Below, one piece after another: positions 1-8,500 of a stretch of 64,000 bases of DNA. The translations under genes were made by a program, and so were the position numbers. Position 1 is the stretch's first letter; every line of letters starts with the position of its first letter. The DNA is from Allomuricauda sp. ARW1Y1 (GTDB lineage Bacteria; Bacteroidota; Bacteroidia; Flavobacteriales; Flavobacteriaceae), in assembly GCF_013407935.1 (NCBI RefSeq), contig NZ_JACBZU010000001.1, forward strand, positions 806,001 to 870,000, read 5' to 3'. Under the pieces are notes generated by a model. That model was not told the DNA's origin. It searched no databases and was given only the letters and a program-made list of their open reading frames with translations.

Positions 1-387
1 ACCGAACCTGTGATCGTACCCAATGATGATTCTTTTGGCCTTGATGTTGTTCACTAAAATGTCCCTTACAAAGTCGATGGCCGATAGTCTGGAAAACTGT
101 TTGGTAAACGGATGGATGATCAAATAATCCAGTCCCAAACCTTCCAAAATCTGCTTTTTCTCTTCGAGGGTGTTCAGCAGTTTGATGTCCACATCTTTTT
201 GCAATACCATCCTTGGATGCGGGAAAAAGGTGAGGACCGTGGATTTGAGTCCGGTGTTTTTGGCATTGTTTGTGATGCGTTCCAATATCTTACGGTGGCC
301 CAAATGCACACCATCAAATGTGCCGATGGTCACCACAGTTTGATGCGGAACTTGCTTAAAATGAGAAATGTTTTGGATTGTTTCCAA
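1..387 (-). CDS. ribF: Bifunctional riboflavin kinase / FAD synthetase, N-terminal part (runs off the window)
   Basis: Makes FMN from riboflavin and FAD from FMN. Only the N-terminal nucleotidyltransferase (FAD synthetase) part is present. The translation contains TIGTFDGVHLGH, the nucleotide-binding motif with the HxGH signature of this family, followed by FFPHPRMVL and a segment ending IIIGYDHRFG at the window edge. No ATG precedes the conserved core in frame. The best start is a TTG at 387 (METIQNISHFKQ...), so the exact start is uncertain. It is divergent from the secreted protease at 445, and the 57-bp gap must hold both promoters. Confidence 0.85.
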   Translation of the reverse strand, partial: METIQNISHFKQVPHQTVVTIGTFDGVHLGHRKILERITNNAKNTGLKSTVLTFFPHPRMVLQKDVDIKLLNTLEEKKQILEGLGLDYLIIHPFTKQFSRLSAIDFVRDILVNNIKAKRIIIGYDHRFG

Positions 388-411
388 CTGATTTAGAAAT
401 AAAAAAAGGCT

Positions 412-419
412 TACATTTG
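412..419 (+). promoter_or_regulatory. -7 box TACATTTG upstream of the secreted protease
   Basis: TACATTTG matches the Bacteroidota -7 consensus TAnnTTTG and lies 26 bp before the ATG at 445. No clear -33 TTTG is seen at the expected distance, so this rests on the -7 box alone. Confidence 0.45.
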
Positions 420-444
420 AAAATATACTATGCCCTAACCGTGT

Positions 445-3400
445 ATGAAAGCTAAGTTACATCTTGTTTTTTCAATAACCATATTTTTTAGCTGCTTTTG
501 CATTTACGGGCAGCAGGGGTATTGGAAAAACGTTCCGAACCGGTCCGGACTTCGCGCCAGTTCCCTGAAGGATATTTCGGATGCCAAAAAAGTGTTCACG
601 TTGGACAAAAGTGGCTTATCCAAAACAATCAATTCCGTTTCGGTGGCCAAAAGTTCTGCAACCACGGTTTATCTGCCCAATGGGGAAGGGGATGTAGTTC
701 CGTTTTACGTGAAGGAAACGGCCGTGCTCCATCCCAATCTTTCCAAGAAATACCCGGCTATCAAATCATTTACGGGAATCAGCGCCGATGGTAAATACAA
801 GGTGAAGCTGAGCAGTTCGCACAAAGGTATCCAAACCATGATGGTGAGTTTGGAGGACAGCCGAATCGCATTCATGGAGCCAGCCTCGAACGATTCGGAT
901 ACTTATGTTCTTTATGATAAGGAAGCAGGTCTTTCCTCAAAAATGGATTTTATCTGTACAACCAGCAAGGACCTATTTGGAAATGCTTCAAAGTCATCCA
1001 ATTTAGCAGGAAAAACCATAGTCCCTTTGGTAGATGACCAAGTGCTCAGAACGTATCGGGTGGCGGTGTCCGCTTCGGGAGAATATACCCAATACATGGG
1101 CGGCACGGTAGAAGATGCGCTTGCTGGCATCAATGCAACTTTAACCCGGGTCAACGAAGTATTCGAGACCGATTTGGGCGTCACCTTGGAACTCATTCCC
1201 AATAACGACCTGCTTATTTTTACCAATGCCAATACCGATCCTTTCAACAATAGTTTGAATTCTCAGATACAGTCCACTATCACATCGATTATTGGAGAAG
1301 AAAATTATGATGTTGGGCATTTGTTCCATCAAGTAGGCGTGGGTTTGGACAATGGTAACGCTGGTTTTATCGCCTCGGTCTGTGTGGATAATCGAAAGGG
1401 TAGTGCCTTTTCCGCCGCCAACGTCCCCGAAGGGGATGTGTTCGATTTGGATTACGTAGCACACGAACTCGGTCATCAATTTGGCGCCAACCACACGTGG
1501 TCTTTCGAATCTGAGGGAACGGGAGTTCAAGCGGAACCTGCCAGTGGAAGCACCATTATGGGGTATGCGGGCATTGTAGAAGGGAACAATGTTGCGCTGC
1601 AGGGCGATGATTATTTCCATTACAATAGCATACTTCAGATTTCTACCTATTTGGAGACCACTTCCTGTGCCCAAACCGAGGCAATCAGCAATGCACCGCC
1701 AGTTTTGGTACCGGTGAATGATTACACCATACCTAGAGGAACCGCCTTTGTTTTGGAAGGCAATGCGACCGACCCCGATGCAGGGGATGTGCTGACCTAT
1801 ACTTGGGAACAAATTGATGACGGATTGGTAACAACGGCATCTTTTGGCTCCTTGAACCCGAGCGGGGCCAATTTTAGGTCGTTGCCACCTTCAACCGATC
1901 CCAAAAGATATTTTCCCAGACTTTCCGAAGTTGTCCAAGGTAATTTGACGCAGGTAAATCCAGCCACGGGAGACGCTTGGGAAACGGTTTCCGAGATAGA
2001 ACGGAACTTGAGATTTGCCTGCACGGTCCGTGACAACGCTGCTGGAGGTGGGCAAGTAGTTTCGGATGTATTGGATGTTCGGGTCATCAAGGCCGCAGGG
2101 CCTTTTATCGTTACTTCCCAAACTTCCGAAGAAACCTACGTGGCCGGCTCGGTACAAGAAATTACATGGGATGTGTCAAACACGGACATAGCTCCCATAA
2201 ATGCGCAACAGGTGGATATTTTCCTTTCTTTGGATGGTGGACTGACCTATCCCATAACCCTTTTGGAAAACACCTTGAACGATGGTGCTGAAGAAGTGCT
2301 TCTGCCAGGAAATGTGACCAATACGGGTCGAATTATGGTAAAAGCCAGTAACAATATCTTCTTCGCTGTGAACAGCACCGATTTTACCATTGAACCATCC
2401 CAAATGGTCCTTAATTTTGAAAACTTGGACTATGAGGTTTGCCAGCCCGATGATTTGGTGATACCTTTTGTATACGAAACCTATGATGGGTTCAACGAGA
2501 ACGCTACTTTCTCGGCTAACGTTCCTGCAGGCATGTCTGCCAATTTTTCTCCAACGAACGCAACCGCAAACAGTACGGATGTAGACCTTACGCTGTCCAA
2601 TACCAACAGCGTTGCCCCAGGAACCTACGATATTGTGGTCACTGCGACCTCGGCTTCGGTGACCAAGAACATTACGCTTACCCTTCTGGTGCAGGATGGC
2701 AATTTTGCCGATGTGGCATTGCTCGCGCCAAGTGATGGAGAGGCGGGTGTGGCATTGGAGGCCTTGCTCAATTGGCAAGCTGACCCATCCTATTCGAATT
2801 ATGATGTGGAAGTGGCGACCGATTTGGCCTTTACCAATGTGGTAGAATCTGCATCTTTGCCCTTTACCACCTATAAAGCCACAAATCTAGAGGCTGAGAC
2901 CGAATATTTTTGGAGAGTGAGACCCAACAATGGTTGTGGTTCGGGAACTTTTGGAACACCTTTCAGCTTTACCACATCACAGGTAAATTGCCGAAATAGA
3001 AACGCAACGGATTTACCCATTACCATTGCATCATCGGGAACACCAACCATTACTACCTCCATCCTGTTTGTGGAAGATTTGCCCATTTCGGATGTCAATG
3101 TAAACTTGCAGCTAGATCATACCTATTTGGAAGACCTGATCATTACCCTTATCTCTCCTTCGGGAACCGAAGTGACCCTATTATCAAATAATTGTGGAGC
3201 TGATAACGATTTGAATGCAGTTTTTGACGATGATGGGGACCCCATTGTTTGTGGAGAAAACCCTGCAATTTCGGGAACTGTTGCGCCGATAGGATTTTTA
3301 TCATCCCTGAATGGCGAGTCCATATTGGGCGAGTGGGTTTTGGAAATAGAAGATACCGCTGCGAGTGATGGTGGTGCCTTGGTCGATTTTTCCCTGGATA

Positions 3401-4239
3401 TCTGTGTTGAGGGTAGTTATCGACCCGATGCTGATGAGGATGGCGTTTTTGATGATGGTGACGACCTCTGCTTGGGCACGCCAAAAGGTGTTGAGGTGAA
3501 TACGAATGGCTGCGCGGTATATCGATTTGCTTCCGATAATTTTGAAATTGAAGTGATAAGCGAAAGCTGCCGTAGCAATAATGATGGTTCCATAACCATT
3601 ACACCTTTGGACACCGCTGTCAATTACACAGCTGTTTTGAACGGTGCCAGTGGTTCGGAATCTTTTGAATTTACCAATTCGCAAACGTTTAGTAATCTGC
3701 CTGCAGGAGAGTATTCTTTGTGCATAAGTGGAACGGATGGATTGATAACGTATGAGGAGGTGTGTTTCGATGCTATGCTGACCCAACCCGATGTGCTCGA
3801 TGTATCAGCATTGTTGGATGCTGGGGTATTGAACCTTGACCTGAACGGGGCTTCGTTTTACAATGTGGAGCTCAATGGTCTGGTTACCCAAACAGAGGCT
3901 TCCAAAATTCAACTTCCTTTGGAAAATGGTATCAACACCTTAAAGGTTTTTACCAATTTGCCTTGCCAAGGAAGTTTTGAAAAGTCTTTCTTTTATTCGG
4001 AAAGGCCTATTTTGTCACCAAACCCAGTGTACACCACGACCCAAGTGTACATGGCCGGATTTGAAGGGATTGTGGGAATCCAACTGTTCACTGCCAATGG
4101 TAAGTTGGTCCGCACGGAACGCAGAAGGGTATTTGGTGAGGATTTGGAGTTGGATGTGTCCACCTTGCCCAAAGGGCTATATTATTTAGGTCTGGAAAAA
4201 TCCGGTAAAAAGGAAATGTTTAAACTGATCAAGGAATGA
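445..4239 (+). CDS. Secreted reprolysin-type zinc metalloprotease with P-domain and T9SS sorting domain
   Basis: A 1264-residue exported protease, probably released or surface-attached. Residues 1-22 form a signal peptide. The extended zinc motif HELGHQFGANH lies at about 340-350, and the metzincin Met-turn (STIMGY) near 372, which together define a reprolysin-like (M12B-type) catalytic domain. A fibronectin III-like module follows at about 752-846, then a proprotein-convertase P-domain at about 855-990 (DHTYLEDLIITLISPSGT). The last 78 residues (SPNPVYTT... to a lysine-rich end) form a type A T9SS C-terminal domain. The stop overlaps the ATG of the next gene by 4 nt (ATGA), so the two are translationally coupled. 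The substrate is unknown. Confidence 0.9.
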   Translation: MKAKLHLVFSITIFFSCFCIYGQQGYWKNVPNRSGLRASSLKDISDAKKVFTLDKSGLSKTINSVSVAKSSATTVYLPNGEGDVVPFYVKETAVLHPNLSKKYPAIKSFTGISADGKYKVKLSSSHKGIQTMMVSLEDSRIAFMEPASNDSDTYVLYDKEAGLSSKMDFICTTSKDLFGNASKSSNLAGKTIVPLVDDQVLRTYRVAVSASGEYTQYMGGTVEDALAGINATLTRVNEVFETDLGVTLELIPNNDLLIFTNANTDPFNNSLNSQIQSTITSIIGEENYDVGHLFHQVGVGLDNGNAGFIASVCVDNRKGSAFSAANVPEGDVFDLDYVAHELGHQFGANHTWSFESEGTGVQAEPASGSTIMGYAGIVEGNNVALQGDDYFHYNSILQISTYLETTSCAQTEAISNAPPVLVPVNDYTIPRGTAFVLEGNATDPDAGDVLTYTWEQIDDGLVTTASFGSLNPSGANFRSLPPSTDPKRYFPRLSEVVQGNLTQVNPATGDAWETVSEIERNLRFACTVRDNAAGGGQVVSDVLDVRVIKAAGPFIVTSQTSEETYVAGSVQEITWDVSNTDIAPINAQQVDIFLSLDGGLTYPITLLENTLNDGAEEVLLPGNVTNTGRIMVKASNNIFFAVNSTDFTIEPSQMVLNFENLDYEVCQPDDLVIPFVYETYDGFNENATFSANVPAGMSANFSPTNATANSTDVDLTLSNTNSVAPGTYDIVVTATSASVTKNITLTLLVQDGNFADVALLAPSDGEAGVALEALLNWQADPSYSNYDVEVATDLAFTNVVESASLPFTTYKATNLEAETEYFWRVRPNNGCGSGTFGTPFSFTTSQVNCRNRNATDLPITIASSGTPTITTSILFVEDLPISDVNVNLQLDHTYLEDLIITLISPSGTEVTLLSNNCGADNDLNAVFDDDGDPIVCGENPAISGTVAPIGFLSSLNGESILGEWVLEIEDTAASDGGALVDFSLDICVEGSYRPDADEDGVFDDGDDLCLGTPKGVEVNTNGCAVYRFASDNFEIEVISESCRSNNDGSITITPLDTAVNYTAVLNGASGSESFEFTNSQTFSNLPAGEYSLCISGTDGLITYEEVCFDAMLTQPDVLDVSALLDAGVLNLDLNGASFYNVELNGLVTQTEASKIQLPLENGINTLKVFTNLPCQGSFEKSFFYSERPILSPNPVYTTTQVYMAGFEGIVGIQLFTANGKLVRTERRRVFGEDLELDVSTLPKGLYYLGLEKSGKKEMFKLIKE

Positions 4240-4922
4240 TTCGGAAGATAATTTATTTGAGCCTTTTGGCATTATTGGTTTCCTGTGGTGGGGACGATGG
4301 ACCTCCCCCAGCACCTGAAGGTGCCACTTTGGTTTTCCCTGAAGAAAATTCAGAGTGTACCACGGGAACGGATATTAATGAGACCTCATCCCAGGTCACT
4401 TTTAGATGGAATGCGTCCAAAAATACAACTAGGTATACGCTTTCTGTCATCAATTTAAATACCAATTTGCCCCAGACCATTTCCACGGCTTCCACTTCAG
4501 CAAGTCTAACCATCACCAAGGGAACCCCTTATGCTTGGTCGGTCACCAGCCAAAACACCGAATCTGATCAAGTGGCTTCTAGCGAAACATGGCTTTTTTA
4601 CAATGCTGGATCACAGACCACCTATGTTCCTTTTCCTGCACAATTGGAAAATCCTAGGTCGGGAGCAACGGTCCAGAAGGATATTGCCAACGAAGTAACC
4701 TTGGAGTGGGCAGGTGCCGATGTGGACAATGACATCGACTTCTTTGAAGTATTTTTCTCGGAAACCAACCCTCCGGAAACATCGGTCAGGGTAACCAATG
4801 CGTCTACCATGGAACTTCCCGTAGGTGTTGAGTCGGGTACGGTGTATTACTGGCAAGTGATCACTACCGATTTGGAAGGGAATGTTTCCAGTTCCAGTGT
4901 ATTCGACTTTAAAGTTCTCTAA
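4236..4922 (+). CDS. Lipoprotein with two fibronectin III-like modules
   Basis: A 228-residue protein. Residues 1-16 are a lipoprotein signal with lipobox LVSC, making Cys17 the lipidated residue; GGDD follows, a typical Bacteroidota export signal to the outer-membrane surface. The rest reads as two beta-sandwich modules, each with the SxxYxLxV...Y.W.V pattern of Fn3 domains (about 30-125 and 135-228). It overlaps the protease gene by 4 nt, so it is probably a surface partner that anchors or presents the protease. That role is inference; no enzymatic motif is visible. It ends 1 bp before pth, which is convergent. Confidence 0.8.
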   Translation: MIRKIIYLSLLALLVSCGGDDGPPPAPEGATLVFPEENSECTTGTDINETSSQVTFRWNASKNTTRYTLSVINLNTNLPQTISTASTSASLTITKGTPYAWSVTSQNTESDQVASSETWLFYNAGSQTTYVPFPAQLENPRSGATVQKDIANEVTLEWAGADVDNDIDFFEVFFSETNPPETSVRVTNASTMELPVGVESGTVYYWQVITTDLEGNVSSSSVFDFKVL

Positions 4923-4923
4923 C

Positions 4924-5553
4924 TTATTTGCCGTTGAATTGATTCATGGTGTTTTTGGCACCAGCGAAGACGAACGATCGCACGAGGTCCGCAGATTTTT
5001 GCAAACGTTCGGGCATGGATTTTTGTTGGTCATCATCCCATTTGCCCAACACATAATCCACTTGTTGTCCCTTTCCAAAATCCGAACCTACGCCAAATCT
5101 AAAACGGTTGTATGTGGTAGTCTGTAGCACATTTTGAATATCCTTCAAACCATTATGGCCGCCATCGCTACCCTTGCCCTTTAAACGAAGCGTTCCAAAA
5201 GGAAGGTTGATATCGTCGGTAATGACCAAGAGATTTTCCATAGGGACACTTTCCTTGTCCAGCCAATACTTCACAGCCTTACCGCTTAAGTTCATATAGG
5301 TGGACGGCTTTAGGCAGATAAGGCTTCTTCCCTTGTGCTTAAAAGTGCCCACGGCACCAAGTTTGGCACTTTCGAATGTGAAACTCTCCTGTTCGGCCAA
5401 AAAATCAAGGACTTTGAACCCGATATTGTGACGGGTGTCCTCGTATTCAGCACCTATGTTTCCAAGACCAACGATCAAAAATTTTTTCATGGGTTCTGTT
5501 TCTTGAAGCAGTTGTTTTGAAGAGCCAAAAAGCTGTTTGATAAAATGGAGCAT
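4924..5553 (-). CDS. pth: Peptidyl-tRNA hydrolase
   Basis: Hydrolyses peptidyl-tRNA released from stalled ribosomes. The core begins FLIVGLGNIG and contains the signature TRHNIGF with the catalytic histidine, KPSTYMNLSG, and DDINLPFGTLRLKGKGSDGGHN. The start chosen (MLHFIKQLF..., 209 aa) keeps a short N-terminal extension that I recall from flavobacterial homologues. A start at 5490 (MKKFLIVG, 188 aa) gives the classical length and is the main alternative. Downstream of rplY, as in many bacteria, with a hairpin in the gap. Confidence 0.9.
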   Translation of the reverse strand: MLHFIKQLFGSSKQLLQETEPMKKFLIVGLGNIGAEYEDTRHNIGFKVLDFLAEQESFTFESAKLGAVGTFKHKGRSLICLKPSTYMNLSGKAVKYWLDKESVPMENLLVITDDINLPFGTLRLKGKGSDGGHNGLKDIQNVLQTTTYNRFRFGVGSDFGKGQQVDYVLGKWDDDQQKSMPERLQKSADLVRSFVFAGAKNTMNQFNGK

Positions 5554-5581
5554 CAGCCAAAATGGATTTGCCCAAAAATAC

Positions 5582-5625
5582 AAAAGCATCCCAAATTTTT
5601 ACCGAGGTAAAAGCGGGATGCTCTT
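5582..5625 (-). terminator. Nested hairpin between rplY and pth
   Basis: On the minus strand, AAGAGCATCCC pairs with GGGATGCTTTT and encloses a second hairpin (TTTTACC/GGTAAAA). T-rich sequence follows. It lies after the rplY stop and 29 bp before the chosen pth start, so it may terminate or attenuate read-through into pth. Confidence 0.55.
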
Positions 5626-5643
5626 GTGAAAATTTTTGAAGTG

Positions 5644-6294
5644 CTATTCTGCAGCTTCCGCTTCTGGAGCTTCGCCACCTTCGGTAGCTTCTCCTTCAGC
5701 ACCTTCTACTCCTTCTTCATCTTCATCTTCAAGCTCTTCATCAACAGAAGTTCTAGAAGCTTTCACCTGAACGATAGCGGTACTATCTGGGTGCAAGAAA
5801 GTGTAATCGTCGTTCAAAATACTTTCTACTGCAATGGTCTGACCGATTCTCAGCTTGGAAATATCCACAGTGATAAAATCGGGAAGCAATGCAGGCAATG
5901 CACGGATGGATAGTTTACGCTTTCTGAAAAGCAAACGTCCACCGTTTCTCACACCAGGAGAGTTTCCTTCCAAACGAACAGGAATTCTCATGGTAATTGG
6001 TTTGTCCTCGAACAACTGGTAGAAATCTACGTGTAGGATGTTGTCGGTTACAGGGTGGAATTGAATATCCTGCAATACGGCGTCAAATTTTTGACCATCT
6101 TCCAATTCAATTACCGTGGTGTAGGCATTTGGGGTGTACACCAAGTCTTTGAATGCGATTTCATCAGCTGAAAAATGCACTGGTTTATCCCCTCCGTACA
6201 GCACGCAAGGGACCTTTCCAGCATTACGTAAGGCTTTGGTAGCAACCTTGCCCACGCTTTCTCTTTGGGATCCTTTGATTGTAATTGACTTCAT
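5644..6294 (-). CDS. rplY: 50S ribosomal protein L25 (general stress protein Ctc type)
   Basis: Binds 5S rRNA in the large ribosomal subunit. 216 residues: an N-terminal L25 domain ([24 protein letters not shown]) followed by the TL5/CTC C-terminal beta domain ([17 protein letters not shown]). This is the long Ctc form, not the roughly 95-residue E. coli form. The last 40 or so residues are an acidic Glu/Ala tail of the kind common in Bacteroidota. It follows prs, and both may be co-transcribed. Confidence 0.93.
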   Translation of the reverse strand: MKSITIKGSQRESVGKVATKALRNAGKVPCVLYGGDKPVHFSADEIAFKDLVYTPNAYTTVIELEDGQKFDAVLQDIQFHPVTDNILHVDFYQLFEDKPITMRIPVRLEGNSPGVRNGGRLLFRKRKLSIRALPALLPDFITVDISKLRIGQTIAVESILNDDYTFLHPDSTAIVQVKASRTSVDEELEDEDEEGVEGAEGEATEGGEAPEAEAAE

Positions 6295-6348
6295 AATCTG
6301 CTATTAATGTTTAATTTATGATAAAATTTATCTTCGAAGTGCTAGGCG

Positions 6349-6376
6349 TTGTCAGCCTGAGCGTAGTCGAAGGCTA
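6349..6376. repeat. REP-like half element between prs and rplY
   Basis: TTGTCAGCCTGAGCGTAGTCGAAGGCTA is a diverged single arm of the dispersed CGAGCGCAGTCGAG family. It ends exactly at the prs stop codon (complement of 6374-6376). Confidence 0.6.
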
Positions 6377-7315
6377 CATTAAAAATTTTGATGATATTGA
6401 CGTATTGTGGTGAACCCTGTGCATCACATCGGCAAAGAGATCGGCACACGACAATATCTTTATTTTCTTTTGGCTTTGGTCCACAGGAATGGAATCGGTA
6501 ACGATCAGTTCTGTTAATTTGGACTCTTGAATGCGCTCATACGCCTTGCCCGAAAGCAATCCATGTGTTGTAACGGCACGTACGCTTTCCGCTCCCCGTT
6601 CCATCATCAGGTCGGCCGCTTTGGTAAGTGTTCCGGCAGTATCGACCATATCATCAACCAAAACCACATTTTTACCTTGGACATCGCCAATAAGTTCCAT
6701 GTGGGAAATAACATTTGCTTTCGCTCTTTGCTTGTAACAAATCACCACATCACATTCCAAAGCTTTGGAATAGGCGTATGCCCTTTTGGAACCGCCCATA
6801 TCGGGGGATGCTATACAAAGATTGTCCAAGTGCAACCCCTTTAAATAAGGCAAGAAAAGTGTGGATGCAAATAAATGGTCCACGGGCTTTTCAAAAAACC
6901 CTTGTATCTGGTCTGCATGGAGATCCATGGTGATGATTCTGGTGGCACCGGCGGTTTCCAGCATTTTGGCGACCAATTTGGCGGCAATGGGAACACGCGG
7001 TTTGTCCTTACGGTCTTGTCTTGCCCAACCAAAATAGGGCATAACGGCGGTAATGTGCCGTGCCGAGGCCCTTTTGGCCGCATCGAGCATCAGCAACATT
7101 TCCATCAAGTTTTCGGAACTGGGGTTGGTGGAGCCGATAATAAAAATACGCGCTCCCCTAATGGACTCCTCAAAGGAGGGCTGGAACTCTCCATCGCTGT
7201 ATCTGGAGAATTGAACTTTTCCCAATTCAGCTCCGTAGGAGGCAGCGATTTTGTTGCCCAGCTCAACACTTTGTGTGCAAGCAAATATTTTAGGTTCCGG
7301 GACTTGATATGCCAT
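6374..7315 (-). CDS. prs: Ribose-phosphate pyrophosphokinase (PRPP synthetase)
   Basis: Makes phosphoribosyl pyrophosphate from ribose 5-phosphate and ATP for nucleotide, histidine, tryptophan and NAD synthesis. 313 residues, normal length. It shows the ATP-binding YFGWARQDRKDKPR segment, the metal-binding TMDLHADQIQGFF motif and the PRPP-binding loop VLVDDMVDTAGT. The ATG at 7315 follows a TAAATTTG -7 box. The stop codon abuts a REP-like half element. Confidence 0.95.
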   Translation of the reverse strand: MAYQVPEPKIFACTQSVELGNKIAASYGAELGKVQFSRYSDGEFQPSFEESIRGARIFIIGSTNPSSENLMEMLLMLDAAKRASARHITAVMPYFGWARQDRKDKPRVPIAAKLVAKMLETAGATRIITMDLHADQIQGFFEKPVDHLFASTLFLPYLKGLHLDNLCIASPDMGGSKRAYAYSKALECDVVICYKQRAKANVISHMELIGDVQGKNVVLVDDMVDTAGTLTKAADLMMERGAESVRAVTTHGLLSGKAYERIQESKLTELIVTDSIPVDQSQKKIKILSCADLFADVMHRVHHNTSISSKFLM

Positions 7316-7365
7316 TACAATTTCTTGTTAGCTAGCGTTTTAACGTACTTATAAATAAGGAGGTG

Positions 7366-7373
7366 CAAATTTA
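7366..7373 (-). promoter_or_regulatory. prs: -7 box TAAATTTG of prs
   Basis: Reads TAAATTTGCACC on the minus strand, 51 bp before the prs ATG. It matches TAnnTTTG and carries the same CAC continuation as the stable-RNA promoters in this window. No clear -33 box. Confidence 0.45.
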
Positions 7374-7413
7374 AAAATTAAATTGGGTTGCTAAAGGATA
7401 AATCCAAGTATTT

Positions 7414-7447
7414 TTTGGCGATATATAAAATTATTTTTTTAGCTTTG
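7414..7447 (+). promoter_or_regulatory. Promoter of tRNA-Leu
   Basis: TTTG at 7414-7417, a 22-nt spacer, then TAGCTTTG at 7440-7447, followed by CACTCGC. Fits the Bacteroidota -33/-7 pattern and lies 28 bp upstream of the tRNA. Confidence 0.65.
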
Positions 7448-7475
7448 CACTCGCATTTGAAAATGTGGTACCGAT

Positions 7476-7557
7476 GCCTTGGTGGCGGAATTGGTAGACG
7501 CGCTGGATTCAAAATCCAGTTCCTTCGGGAGTGTGGGTTCGATTCCCACCCAAGGTA
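7476..7557 (+). tRNA. tRNA-Leu (anticodon CAA)
   Basis: 82 nt with acceptor arm GCCTTGG/CCAAGGT and discriminator A. It has a long variable arm (TCCTTCGGGAG), as expected for a class II tRNA, and T-arm GTGGGTTCGATTCCCAC. The anticodon loop TTCAAAA gives CAA, reading UUG. No CCA is encoded. A strong hairpin terminator follows. Confidence 0.95.
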
Positions 7558-7562
7558 CTGCA

Positions 7563-7600
7563 AAAAAACCCTTAAAATCATTGATTTTGAGGGTTTTTGC
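7563..7600. terminator. Bidirectional terminator between tRNA-Leu and the PAS gene
   Basis: AAAAACCCTTAAAATCA pairs with TGATTTTGAGGGTTTTT around a 1-nt centre, with one G-U pair. A-tract and T-tract flank both sides, so it can serve tRNA-Leu on plus and the PAS gene on minus. Confidence 0.8.
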
Positions 7601-7603
7601 TTT

Positions 7604-8095
7604 TTAGGCTGCCAGCAATTCCTTCTCCAGCGCAATAAAATGCGTAAGCTCCTTTTGGGAATCGTAAAGGGGCAATATTTGAATTTTGCAGAGATAAGGC
7701 TCCCCGTTCTTTCGGTGGTTGATTACGGAACCACTATACGTGTTGGTTGCCTTTAGTTGTTCCCTAATTTCGTTGGTAGTGCTTTTTGGGGTTTCCTTGC
7801 CCTGAAGAAAACTGGGCCGTTTGCCGATAGCGAAATGTTTGGTGTAACCGGTCATTTGCGTGAAACCATCGTTTACCCAAACAATGTGTTGCTTGGGGCA
7901 GGTTACCACCAAGGTGTCGTAGTTTTCCTCCAATATCAGGTTTTGGATATGGGACCCAAGATTTCCGTTAAGCACTTCCCGAAGATGTTTTAGGTCCTCC
8001 TCCTTTTTTAAGGTCTTCACCAATCGATGGTAAGCCTCCAAGTAGAAATCAAAACTCAGTAACGGGGAAATGGCCCTGTTAGCCGTAATCAACAT
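7604..8095 (-). CDS. PAS-domain protein, LOV-like but without the flavin-binding cysteine
   Basis: 163 residues from the ATG at 8095; a TTG at 8101 would add two. The N-terminal 55 or so residues are helical. The rest is a single PAS domain with IVWVNDGFTQMTGYT and GKRPSFLQGKET, then a typical PAS C-terminal sheet (NHRKNGEPYLCKIQILPLYD). The FLQG segment is the position of the GRNCRFLQ signature of photoactive LOV domains, but the cysteine is replaced (KRPSF). It therefore cannot form the usual flavin-cysteinyl adduct. No output domain is present, so it probably senses through a partner. Function unknown. Confidence 0.75.
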   Translation of the reverse strand: MLITANRAISPLLSFDFYLEAYHRLVKTLKKEEDLKHLREVLNGNLGSHIQNLILEENYDTLVVTCPKQHIVWVNDGFTQMTGYTKHFAIGKRPSFLQGKETPKSTTNEIREQLKATNTYSGSVINHRKNGEPYLCKIQILPLYDSQKELTHFIALEKELLAA

Positions 8096-8500
8096 ACTCA
8101 AAATGATTTACTTGGGTCAAAAATAAAAACATTATTGAATGCTGATGGACTTTCATCAAACATTTTTTGGTGAAGGGCCTGTATGGCTTGAAAAACGATT
8201 GCCTGTTTCCAAAGGATGTTTCCATCGTTAAAATGGGCCAATGTTCGGTGTTTACTGGGACGATGAACAAGCGACCTAAAAATTGTTAAAGAACTGTGAA
8301 AAAGTATTTGGAAAAAATCGGTTTTGGCGTCAATTTTTCGGAGCCCTTGATTTACGTTTGTTCCCATGGTTTTTTATCGGTGAAAAACCCAAATGTTGAT
8401 AAAAGTGTTAAGAACCTAATCGGGTCAACTTAAAATTTAAGTAAAGAAAATAGGAATTTTACAGTCAAGCTATTTTTTTCAACTCCAAACCGTTTTCTTC
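8096..8500. other. 405-bp intergenic region upstream of nrdB
   Basis: No convincing gene. A minus-strand frame at 8098-8367 has no family features. The only promoter-like signal towards nrdB is TACGTTTG at 8353-8360, which would leave a leader of about 135 nt. I did not find an NrdR box pair. Confidence 0.4.

Noticed and set aside
112..396. 94-residue plus-strand frame at the left edge
   Set aside because: Antisense to the conserved nucleotidyltransferase motif of ribF.
1141..1812. 223-residue minus-strand frame inside the secreted protease gene
   Set aside because: Opposite-strand shadow of the catalytic domain region.
8098..8367. 89-residue minus-strand frame upstream of the PAS gene
   Set aside because: Composition and sequence look random, no start context; it overlaps the promoter region of the PAS gene.
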